Part shown: positions 52,768 to 60,308 of the stretch, one piece after another | Layout: the number at the start of each line of letters is the position of its first letter | Position numbering within the stretch: the first letter of the stretch is position 1 | Assembly (NCBI GenBank): GCA_022565795.1 | Contig: JAIUMA010000016.1 | Span: 1-60,308, forward strand | Length of the DNA: 60,308 nt | Origin: Balneolia bacterium | GTDB lineage: Bacteria; Bacteroidota; Rhodothermia; Balneolales; Cyclonatronaceae | Reading direction: 5' to 3' | The notes under the pieces: model-generated | What the model was told of the DNA's origin: nothing | Database searches by the model: none | Seen by the model: the letters and a program-made list of their open reading frames with translations, nothing else | Translations under genes and position numbers: made by a program

Positions 52768-53871
52768 ATGCAAAAAACATCAGACATCATCATTCTTGGA
52801 GCCGGACTGAGCGGTTTGCTTATCGCAGCGCAAATCAGGGAAAAAAGTCCCGAAAAAAAGGTTCTAATTCTGGAGGCTCGCCCGCAACCCGGTGGACGCA
52901 TCAGGACCGTCCGGTCCGGAAATTCTGCCCCGGTTGAAATGGGCGCAACATGGCTAAACAGCAGCCATACCCGGCTTTTGGCTCTGATTGATAAGCTCGG
53001 GCTTGATCTCGTTCAGCAGTTCACCGGGCAAAAAGCGATCTATGAATTTTCTGGTCATGAGCCGCATCAGATTGTACACCTTCCCGAAAACGGCGGAGCA
53101 AGCTTCAGGGTGAAAGGAGGCTCTGACCGGCTCATTCACGCACTAATTAAAAAGCTTGATGGCGTACAAATACGCTACAATGAACCGGTGACGTCCATTT
53201 TTGAATCTAAAGAGAATAAAGACAGCAAAAAAGGTGCTGCCGGGCTGCTCAGCGTTGAAACTTCTGGCCATAAAGAAGCCTTCCTTACCGGTTTAGTTAT
53301 CAGCACCCTGCCCCCGCGCCTTCTTACGGCCACGGTTAATTTCACTCCGGCTCTGCCCGATGAGGTAATGAATATTTCATCGCAAACCCACACCTGGATG
53401 TCTGAATCCATCAAGTCTGGCTTCACATATGCACCAGACAATACGTTTTGGCTGAGGCCGGATTCAGCTGCGACATTTTTCAGCAACGCGGGACCGCTAA
53501 CGGAAATGTATGATCAGTCCATCGACGGAAAGCATGCGCTTGTGGGGTTTATGCACGACAGTTTTCATTCGCGCTCCAAGAAAGAGCGAGAAGGGTTGGC
53601 GCTGGAGCAGCTCAACCGGTTTTTCGGCAAGTCAGCCTCTGGTTTCATGGAATACCATGAGTGCGTGTGGAGTGAGGAGGTTTACACCCACAGCCCGCAT
53701 AAAAACTTCATTGTCCCGCACCAGAACAACGGACATCCGATTTTTCGCCAGCCACTGATGGATGGCCGCCTTATACTGGCAGGAACTGAAACAGCCGCCA
53801 CACACCCCGGCTACATGGAAGGCGCCGTAATACGAGCGGAAGAAGTTGTGAGGGAGTTGGGTTTGGGTTGA
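52768..53871 (+). CDS. Flavin-dependent amine oxidase
   Basis: A 367-residue FAD enzyme of the monoamine oxidase family. The Rossmann motif ILGAGLSGLLIA is at about 8-19 and the GG doublet ARPQPGGRIRTV follows. The C-terminal FAD segment LAGTETAATHPGYMEGAV is typical of amine oxidases. It is shorter than the usual 450 residues but has both ends. The substrate, an amine or carotenoid-like molecule, is not deducible. It is divergent from nos; a functional link is possible but unproven. Confidence 0.88.
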   Translation: MQKTSDIIILGAGLSGLLIAAQIREKSPEKKVLILEARPQPGGRIRTVRSGNSAPVEMGATWLNSSHTRLLALIDKLGLDLVQQFTGQKAIYEFSGHEPHQIVHLPENGGASFRVKGGSDRLIHALIKKLDGVQIRYNEPVTSIFESKENKDSKKGAAGLLSVETSGHKEAFLTGLVISTLPPRLLTATVNFTPALPDEVMNISSQTHTWMSESIKSGFTYAPDNTFWLRPDSAATFFSNAGPLTEMYDQSIDGKHALVGFMHDSFHSRSKKEREGLALEQLNRFFGKSASGFMEYHECVWSEEVYTHSPHKNFIVPHQNNGHPIFRQPLMDGRLILAGTETAATHPGYMEGAVIRAEEVVRELGLG

Positions 53872-54225
53872 TACTTGCAGGTTGAATGTTTTTTCGATGT
53901 CGATCCCTGAATTATGCCAAACCCACATACCTGCCCACCATACTCATCACAGTAGTTCAATTCAACTAGCGATAATCAGAGGTTCAGACGAAAGACGAAA
54001 GTCGGCTGAGCGGTGGGTGGTATTTTAGCAATTGGCGTGAATTCGTGCTAATTGGCGTAAATTCGCGTCCCGTCTGCCATACTCCGGGACGCAGATTATA
54101 GCGTAACAATGGCTTTTACACAAAGCCTTGCCTTTGCTATATTTACACTTATAAATGTGTCTTTCGGGATAATCCGGACAAAAATCCGCATTGTTGGTAT
54201 ACCTCTTACCAAAGCACCTTCAATT
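53872..54225. other. Upstream region of the kinase gene with direct repeats
   Basis: A direct repeat aattggcgtgaattcg / aattggcgtaaattcg (54030-54045, 54050-54065; 20-bp period) is followed by gggacgcagatta at about 54086, related to the GCGTCC family. An ATG at 54109 extends the kinase frame but the extension looks non-coding. Confidence 0.5.
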
Positions 54226-56958
54226 ATGCAGAACTGGGAAAAAGTATCCGCTGTCGTAGATCAGGCGCTCGATTACAGCGCTGATGAACGCCTCACTTTT
54301 ATCAATCGTACGTGCGCCGGCGATCCGGAGCTGAAGCAGAGCGTCATCACATTTTTAGAGAGTATCGATTCATCCGAGGGCTTTTTTGATAAGCTGATGA
54401 AATCGGGCGGCTCCATTGCCAATGAGCTTGTCGAGACCGGAAGCGATATAAACATCGGTAAATTTTACAACCCGCCTGAGCAGGCCGGAGCCTACAAAAT
54501 TATCAGGCTGATTGCGCGAGGCGGCATGGGCAACGTATTTTTGGCCGAAAGATGCGACGGACAGTTCGACCGGAAGGTGGCCATAAAAGTGCTGAGGCAG
54601 GAGCTTACTTCCGATAATTATACACGCCGGTTCACGGCCGAGCGGAACATTCTTTCAGGGCTGGAGCACCCTCATATTGCGCGGCTTTATGATGGCGGCA
54701 TCACCGAAGACAACCGGCCGTATTTAGTTATGGAATATGTGGACGGGCTACCGATTTCATCCTACTGTCGCAAGAACAACTGCTCCCTTAATGAGATTCT
54801 CGATTTATTCACTCAGGTTTGCAAAGCGGTGAAGTACGCTCACAAAAACCTGATTGTCCACCGTGACCTCAAGCCGGATAATATTCTGGTGAACGAAGAT
54901 GGCACGGTCAAAATTCTGGACTTCGGAATTGCAAAAATCATCAACGATGAGCTCTCGCCGGAAGCCTTGTTTGAGACGCGTGAAAACCAGCAGATGCTCT
55001 CGCTTCAGTATGCCGCCCCGGAACAAATCACCCTTGAAAAAATCACAACAGCAACCGACGTCTACTCTCTCGGACTCCTGCTGTATGAGCTGATAACCGG
55101 ACAAACGCCATTCGATCTAAGCAGGAAAAATTTGCGCGAGGTGGAACACATCATCCGCAATAATGAGGTGAAAAAACCGAGTTCAGTCTTACAGGATTCA
55201 GCCTTGTCCAAAAAGGTGAAGGGCGATCTGGATGCCATCATCCTCACCTCTTTGGAAAAGGAGCCCGAACAGCGCTACAATAGCGTGGATCAAATGATGG
55301 AGGATATAGAAAGGTACCGGGCCAATCGCCCGATTCCGGCAAGGTCGGGCAGCTACCGGTATCGCATAGCAAAATATGTGAAGCGACATCCCTGGGCCGT
55401 TGCGGCGGGAATTGCCACGCTGCTTGTGCTCGCCGGATACATTTTCACGCTGCTCATCTACACCGAGCGACTGGAACACGAGAGAGGCATCGCGCAATTG
55501 GAAGCCGCAAACTCAGCACAGATTGCCGGATTTGTGGTGATGCTTTTCGAGGCCAATGACCCAAATGCTCACAACGGCGAAATCCCAACCGTGCCGGAGC
55601 TGCTCGAACGCGGCGTGGAAAGGGCTGAGCTGCTGGATGATCAGCCTGCGGTATCCGCACGGATGCTTGAAACTATCGGGCAGATGTACGCCAAGCTTGG
55701 CCGTCATCAGGATGCCGAGCCGTTGTTCCGCCGCGCTGTTGAACTCAGACGCGAATCTAATCCTGAGCCGCATACCGAGCTGGCTTTTGCCCTCGACAAG
55801 CTCGGTGATGCTCTCTATCGCATGGACTACTTCGACGATGCCGAGCAGGTGCTGCGCGAAGGCCTGGACGTTGCGATTGCATCGGGCGACCGGGTTCTTG
55901 AGGCCGACATTCTCAATGATCTTGGCCTGGTAAGCTTCGGGAGGGGAAATTATGAAGAGGCAGCGGCATTCCACCGCGAAGCCCTGGATATCCGCCGGGA
56001 GGTTAAGGGTGAAACGCACCACCGGGTTGGAACCAGCCTCAACAACATTGCGCTGGCATTAGAGCGACAGTTTCTGATGCAGGAAGCCACCGAAATGTTT
56101 GAAGAAGCGCTCGCAATTAAACGGGCCTATTTGGGTTCGAACAACACAGCAGTGACCAACACCATGCGGCAGCTTGGCCGTGTTTATGCCGAAACGAACA
56201 GGCAGGAAGAAGCTGCAGTTATACTGCTCGAAGCGCTTGAAATCAACCGGGGGCTACTCGGTAGCGAGCATCCCAGAATTGCTGAGGACCTCAACGATAT
56301 TGCCGCCATGTATTCCCGTCAGGGTGATAACGCCCGTGCCGAAGAGCTTTTCCGTGAGGCGCTCACCATTCGTGAAGCCACCCTCGATAGCAACAGCCTC
56401 GACGTCGCATTGAGTCTTTCAAACCTTGCTACGGTAAAACTACAGCAGGGTAACGCCTCCGGAGCCGTGCCTTTGTACGACAGAGCTGTTGAGATAGCAC
56501 GTGAGCGCTGGGGAACAGATCATTTGAATACCGCAATCTTCATTCTGAATGCCGGATCCGCCAAACTCCGCCTGGAACAGTATGATGAGGCCGAACCCAA
56601 TTTCAGAGAATCCATAGAAATGATGAGCCGCGTGATTCCTGAAGACCATGTCTTTAACGCGCATCCTAAAATGAGGCTTGGTGAGCTGCTCACCACAACG
56701 GGAAGATACTCCGAGGCTGAGCCTCTGCTCCGCCGCGTGCTCGATCTCAGGGTCAGAGCAGAAAGCTCACCGGCTGATATCGCACAGGCCGAGTTCTACC
56801 TGGGCCGCACGCTCGTTTACCTCTCCCGGTTCGAGGAAGCAGAACGCCTGCTCGGCAATTCCCTGGAAGTACGCACCTCCCTCATGGGCGAAGACCACGG
56901 CGTAGTGCAGATTACACGAACGTATCTGGATCGTGCGATTGCCAGGGAAGTGGAGTAA
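54226..56958 (+). CDS. Membrane Ser/Thr protein kinase with TPR repeats
   Basis: A 910-residue kinase counted from MQNWEKVSAVVDQAL, the usual N-terminus of this family; the frame also opens at 54109. Kinase motifs: glycine loop ARGGMGNVF, Lys121 in VAIKVL, catalytic HRDLKPDN with Asp214, DFG at 232 and YAAPEQI. One transmembrane helix lies at about 389-412. The rest, from about 450, is a series of TPR repeats of roughly 42 residues (for example EEAEPLFREA-type helices), so the sensor part is outside the cytoplasm. No phosphatase is adjacent; a SpoIIE phosphatase is at 46833. Confidence 0.92.
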   Translation: MQNWEKVSAVVDQALDYSADERLTFINRTCAGDPELKQSVITFLESIDSSEGFFDKLMKSGGSIANELVETGSDINIGKFYNPPEQAGAYKIIRLIARGGMGNVFLAERCDGQFDRKVAIKVLRQELTSDNYTRRFTAERNILSGLEHPHIARLYDGGITEDNRPYLVMEYVDGLPISSYCRKNNCSLNEILDLFTQVCKAVKYAHKNLIVHRDLKPDNILVNEDGTVKILDFGIAKIINDELSPEALFETRENQQMLSLQYAAPEQITLEKITTATDVYSLGLLLYELITGQTPFDLSRKNLREVEHIIRNNEVKKPSSVLQDSALSKKVKGDLDAIILTSLEKEPEQRYNSVDQMMEDIERYRANRPIPARSGSYRYRIAKYVKRHPWAVAAGIATLLVLAGYIFTLLIYTERLEHERGIAQLEAANSAQIAGFVVMLFEANDPNAHNGEIPTVPELLERGVERAELLDDQPAVSARMLETIGQMYAKLGRHQDAEPLFRRAVELRRESNPEPHTELAFALDKLGDALYRMDYFDDAEQVLREGLDVAIASGDRVLEADILNDLGLVSFGRGNYEEAAAFHREALDIRREVKGETHHRVGTSLNNIALALERQFLMQEATEMFEEALAIKRAYLGSNNTAVTNTMRQLGRVYAETNRQEEAAVILLEALEINRGLLGSEHPRIAEDLNDIAAMYSRQGDNARAEELFREALTIREATLDSNSLDVALSLSNLATVKLQQGNASGAVPLYDRAVEIARERWGTDHLNTAIFILNAGSAKLRLEQYDEAEPNFRESIEMMSRVIPEDHVFNAHPKMRLGELLTTTGRYSEAEPLLRRVLDLRVRAESSPADIAQAEFYLGRTLVYLSRFEEAERLLGNSLEVRTSLMGEDHGVVQITRTYLDRAIAREVE

Positions 56959-57003
56959 AGCACTAACTATCCCCCTGCTTTCACCGTTGGCACTGAAATA
57001 ACA

Positions 57004-57036
57004 AAAGCCCCGAACGGCCGAACCATTCGGGGCTTT
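57004..57036. terminator. Terminator between convergent genes
   Basis: An 11-bp perfect stem aaagccccgaa / ttcggggcttt with an 11-nt loop. T follows on the minus strand (TTTT), with a shorter run on the plus strand. Confidence 0.85.
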
Positions 57037-57069
57037 GAATTACATCTTTTCAGATTCGAAGCTCAGGAC

Positions 57070-59325
57070 TTAAAACCTGAACCGGTACCCTGCCGCCAGA
57101 TTGTTGAAACTAAACATGTTTTGGTTGGCATATTCTATATAGAGCGAGCCCGGTCCAAACTCTGCGGTTGCGCCGAGGTGGAACGACCAAACGAACTGAA
57201 TACCCGAGGCGCTTGAAGGCGGATTACTAAACGCCTTAATACCAACTCCAAGGCCGGCGTAAGGGCTAAACGGCGTGATATTTACATACGGTATTTCAGG
57301 AAGTGGTATTAATGTGATGGCGTTTATATTCCACATTCTGGTACCGCCGCCAAGCCCGACTACCAGTTCCGGAATGAGTTCGAAGCGATCGCCCAGAACG
57401 GAGCCATAATCGCCGCGAATACCCAGTATAGCCTGGAACGGGTTAATCAAGCCTAAATGAATCGATACGCCCTGCAGCTCTCCCGGCCCTACTGCTGCGG
57501 GCAGCTCTGATTCAACATCCACCTCGGGCTCAATTTCTCCGTCTGTGCGCCTTTGCTCCAGTCTGGCTTCGAGCTCTTCGATTCGGCGTTCAAGCGCCCG
57601 CTCACGGTCAGTCCGTTCACGGTCTGCAGATTCTGAGGCGGTTCTAACCCGATCTCTTTCACGATCCCGCTCACCGGTAAGCTCCGTTATACGACGCTCA
57701 AGTTCACGGATTGTTGAATCTCTGTCTGATCCTGAAACTGCTGTACCACCCGCCTGCGGCACAACGACTACCGGCTGAGCAGGGGCTGGCTGAGGAGCAG
57801 GAGGTCCAAATCTTATGTTTATTTCCCCCTCTTCAAGCACGGGAAGCATAATCACCCGATCGTCCGGAGTACGAACCATCTGCTGACCCGGCCGCGCCAT
57901 CAGTCGGGAAGATGATTCCCGAACCTGCTCCAGCTGAATCTGCAGGTTATTGGCTGTGAGCGTATCACCCTCGGCCAGTGCCCGTGCTATTTCGGTTGAA
58001 AGGGCAGCTTCGCGCATTACAAGAAGACGCTGCTGATCTTCAAACTGTCGGTCGTCGAAACGTCGGGGCTCTTCCGTTATTCGGCTGTCCGGCCTTCTGC
58101 GCTCTCTGTAGGTAAATTCACCGATTCGATACGAGACACCCAGCGTGAACATCGGGCTCAGCTCAATTCTGGAAGGCGAGCTGCTGTTGTCTACGCCGTC
58201 CTGGGTTAGCATGATAGCACGTATGTCGCCGGAAAAGCTAACATTGTTAGTAAAATCAACTTCAATTCCGGCGCCTGCCGTAGAGAAAAGCTGGCTGCGA
58301 GCCCGCACCAATGAATCCGGACGATATCCGCTGTGGACATTTAAGTAGCCGCCGCCAAGCATCAGTATAGGTGATACTGTCGTACGGAAAAATGAAGCTC
58401 TGAACTCCGCGCCGTACGCATTGATGTCGTCGAGACTCACGCCATCGGTAGCATCAACACCGTGCCAATAGAAACCGCGGACACCCGCAAAGGGCCCGAA
58501 ATCGCCGCCAAACTGCAGACCGGTTAAATGAGTATTCGAGCGGAAGCCAAGGTTTTCATTATTGAAAAATATCTGGCCATAAATAGCATCAAACGACCAG
58601 CGAAGGTTGCTCAGGCCTCCGTTAAACTCATCCAGAAAAAGAACATCGCGGCTGTCTGGCGCTTCCGAACTTCCCCCGAGATAGACCTTAAGTCCACCGG
58701 CAAAATGCCAGTTTGTTACAAGCTGTTGTGAGAAGTTGTTGGGCTCCAGCTGTGCGGAAACAAGGTCTGAGCCTCTCAGGAAAGCTGAGCCGGGGTTATA
58801 CCGATAGCCTGTGTGCGTCGCCTGAGCAAATAAAGAGTAGCGCGAGGCGAGAGTGAGCATAAACCCTGCACCACCGCTTAGGTAGATGCTGTCGCTTTCA
58901 TTCAGGCCGGAGCGCGAGAACCTAACCAGTCCCGTACCTGCAGTAAGATAAGGCACAAACGCAGTACTGCTCAGATTAACTTTTGTTGATAATCCCAGCC
59001 GCTCCATATTTATTCGACGATTGGGTATGCTGTCTAATCTGTTGCGAAGTTCAGAATCGCTGGTCTGAAGCCTGGAAAAGTCGGTGCGGTAGCCATCACC
59101 GAGTAAATAGGTGGCTTGTAGCTCAAGATACTGACCCAGCCCCATACCGAGTGAACCACCAAAAGCATAGCCGGATTGTAGCGCGGTATTACCCTCGAAC
59201 ACGGTGTATTCTACAGTGGGTGAAAAGCTGAAACTTACTCCGGAAACCTGAGCCTGAGCATCACCCGGGCTAAGAATACCGGACTGAAGCAAAAGGAAGG
59301 CAATAAAAAGTAGCGTTTTTTTCAT
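57070..59325 (-). CDS. Outer-membrane beta-barrel protein with internal coiled coil
   Basis: A 751-residue protein counted from MKKTLLFIAFLLLQSGIL, a signal peptide ending near DAQAQ; the frame also extends upstream to 59424 but that part overlaps the preceding gene. The N-terminal half and the last 150 residues are rich in alternating strands (ending AAGYRFRF), as in outer-membrane barrels. Between them, about 534-597, is a strongly charged heptad stretch (RELERRITELTGERDRERDR). A barrel split by a coiled coil is unusual. Function is unknown. Confidence 0.75.
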   Translation of the reverse strand: MKKTLLFIAFLLLQSGILSPGDAQAQVSGVSFSFSPTVEYTVFEGNTALQSGYAFGGSLGMGLGQYLELQATYLLGDGYRTDFSRLQTSDSELRNRLDSIPNRRINMERLGLSTKVNLSSTAFVPYLTAGTGLVRFSRSGLNESDSIYLSGGAGFMLTLASRYSLFAQATHTGYRYNPGSAFLRGSDLVSAQLEPNNFSQQLVTNWHFAGGLKVYLGGSSEAPDSRDVLFLDEFNGGLSNLRWSFDAIYGQIFFNNENLGFRSNTHLTGLQFGGDFGPFAGVRGFYWHGVDATDGVSLDDINAYGAEFRASFFRTTVSPILMLGGGYLNVHSGYRPDSLVRARSQLFSTAGAGIEVDFTNNVSFSGDIRAIMLTQDGVDNSSSPSRIELSPMFTLGVSYRIGEFTYRERRRPDSRITEEPRRFDDRQFEDQQRLLVMREAALSTEIARALAEGDTLTANNLQIQLEQVRESSSRLMARPGQQMVRTPDDRVIMLPVLEEGEINIRFGPPAPQPAPAQPVVVVPQAGGTAVSGSDRDSTIRELERRITELTGERDRERDRVRTASESADRERTDRERALERRIEELEARLEQRRTDGEIEPEVDVESELPAAVGPGELQGVSIHLGLINPFQAILGIRGDYGSVLGDRFELIPELVVGLGGGTRMWNINAITLIPLPEIPYVNITPFSPYAGLGVGIKAFSNPPSSASGIQFVWSFHLGATAEFGPGSLYIEYANQNMFSFNNLAAGYRFRF

Positions 59326-59365
59326 GGTAAAAAGATCTAAGTGATAATTCAGAACCACAGCTATG

Positions 59366-59896
59366 TTAGTTCCTCGGAGACAGGTCCAGGAAAAGTATGC
59401 CAGGTACCGGGGGCAACCCTTCATATCTGCCTGAATAGACGCTTAGATCAACCGTCTGGGAATTCTCCATATTAAAAGAGTCTCGGCTCTGACCTGAAAC
59501 AGGTACACGCGTGAGAAGAATCGGGGCTTCAAGCAGCAGCGAAGTAAGTCGCGCTTCTGAACCTGCTGAAGGCTGAAGCTCAACTCTGTTTGCACTAACG
59601 CTGAAATTTCCCGAGATGAGCGACTCCGGACCGTTCTGGAACTGATAGTTGAGCAGGAACTGTCCGCCGGAGGTCAGGCGCAGAAAAGTATTTTCAGCAA
59701 CAAGCGTATCTAATACTACTGCCGGCTGGATAGCCGAAGCTGAAGGCACAAACTCAAAACGATCAAAATCGTACGTTCCGGCAACCTCTTCAGGGAGCAC
59801 ATTAACGGGGTTATCTTTGGAACAGCTAAATAAAGATGAAGCTATAGCTAGTAAAATTAATGCTGCGAGAACGCACTGCTATCTCTTACAAATCAT
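59366..59896 (-). pseudogene. Lipoprotein gene with amber codon in the signal peptide
   Basis: A good start (AGGTG 5 nt before ATG at 59896) opens MICKR, then TAG (59879-59881), then in the same frame QCVLAALILLAIASSLFSCS, a complete lipoprotein signal with lipobox LFSC, and about 150 more residues to the stop at 59366. Only a GTG at 59800, downstream of the signal, could restart translation. The body (beta-rich, ending LFLDLSPRN) is of unknown function. It precedes the outer-membrane protein gene by about 40 bp and probably shares its transcript. The TAG could also be a sequencing error. Confidence 0.6.
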
Positions 59897-60215
59897 ATAA
59901 ACACCTGTTAATTGGGTTGTAAAACAATAAACGTTAAATAACACGGTCCGGCTGTTCTATTCCGGCTGTTAGACTAAGGCTGGATGAGCTGAGTTTTTTT
60001 GGTGCTGACGTTTGGGATAGTTGGATTCAGGAATACAACCTGAGACTGAATACAATAACCAGAATTATTGCATCTTTTTCCCTTTATCAAAGCGTAGTTA
60101 ATGTCTGCCGGTTATAACAACAAACTTTCTGGCTAATTACCATAGATTCAGATCATAAGTTAATCAATTCCACTATAAGTACGAGCAATGAACTGCTTTT
60201 TATATCAAAAACAAA
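59897..60215. other. Intergenic region, nothing recognised
   Basis: About 320 bp between the lipoprotein gene and the tRNA terminator. A short direct repeat (tccggctgtt, twice near 59947-59970) is the only structure seen. Confidence 0.4.
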
Positions 60216-60249
60216 AAAGCCCTGAACAGTCGAAACCATTCAGGGCTTT
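60216..60249 (-). terminator. Terminator of the tRNA-Phe transcript
   Basis: An 11-bp perfect stem aaagccctgaa / ttcagggcttt is followed on the minus strand by TTTTTTGTTTTTG, just past the tRNA 3' end. Confidence 0.88.
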
Positions 60250-60257
60250 AAGTGATG

Positions 60258-60308
60258 TGGGACCGGGCGGAATCGAACCGCCGACACACGGATTTTCAGT
60301 CCGTTGCT
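60258..60308 (-). tRNA. tRNA-Phe (GAA), 5' part cut by window edge
   Basis: On the minus strand the visible 3' part holds the anticodon arm GGACTGAAAATCC with anticodon GAA, a variable loop, the T arm GGCGG-TTCGATT-CCGCC, the acceptor 3' strand CGGTCCC and discriminator A. CCA is not encoded. Confidence 0.92.

Noticed and set aside
54109-54225. N-terminal extension of the kinase from the ATG at 54109
   Set aside because: The kinase family normally starts at the MQNWEKV-type residue; the extension overlaps repeat-like AT-rich DNA.
59326-59424. N-terminal extension of the outer-membrane coiled-coil protein
   Set aside because: A standard signal peptide starts at 59325, and the extension would overlap the upstream lipoprotein gene.

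Overview
The window reads as chromosomal DNA of a heterotrophic, Gram-negative member of the Fibrobacterota-Chlorobiota-Bacteroidota group, most likely of the Balneolota/Rhodothermota branch. This assignment is by inference. It rests on many lipoproteins with a Cys lipobox, several 6-bladed beta-propeller proteins carrying the GRxGRGPGEF signature, DUF1573, YtxJ (bacillithiol) and fasciclin proteins, and Bacteroidota-style intergenic repeats. No phage, integrase, transposase or CRISPR array was recognised.

Layout. 1-4783: a minus-strand run of secreted/lipoprotein beta-propellers with a DUF1573 protein. 5288-6874: ATP-dependent PEP carboxykinase. 7152-9752: a coiled-coil membrane protein, then an NlpE-like lipoprotein, a META-domain lipoprotein and an alpha/beta hydrolase in a tight operon. 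9838-16684: a trans-sulfuration PLP enzyme, another propeller lipoprotein, a fasciclin protein, L-serine dehydratase and an ammonium transporter. 17095-21848: YtxJ bacilliredoxin, two tandem DUF4139 proteins and a type II NADH dehydrogenase. 22093-23737: two toxin-antitoxin modules (Phd/YefM-RelE/ParE and VapBC) embedded in copies of a palindrome-ended intergenic repeat.

23959-42830 is the functional core, an acetate/short-chain carbon assimilation locus. A RamB/ScfR-type regulator, a small membrane protein and a symporter-histidine kinase fusion form a minus-strand operon. It is divergent from malate synthase and isocitrate lyase (the glyoxylate shunt). Further on are a gluconolactonase-like lipoprotein, a 245-bp tandem repeat array, a DUF294 nucleotidyltransferase, a degenerate sensor kinase fused to a DEDDh exonuclease, a lone receiver domain, and a plus-strand operon of porin, DUF4212 subunit, acetate-type sodium symporter and acetyl-CoA synthetase. 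The shunt operon and the uptake/activation operon carry the same bipartite operator at the same distance from sigma70-like promoter elements. This is the strongest regulatory signal in the window.

43031-60308: an ECF sigma/anti-sigma/lipoprotein operon, a SpoIIE-type phosphatase, a pair of secreted proteins (one a trypsin-like protease) sharing a duplicated WVCNDD/WICNDD domain, a bacterial nitric oxide synthase oxygenase, a flavin amine oxidase, a Ser/Thr kinase with TPR repeats, a large outer-membrane coiled-coil protein, a lipoprotein gene interrupted by an amber codon in its signal peptide, and the 3' part of tRNA-Phe at the right edge.
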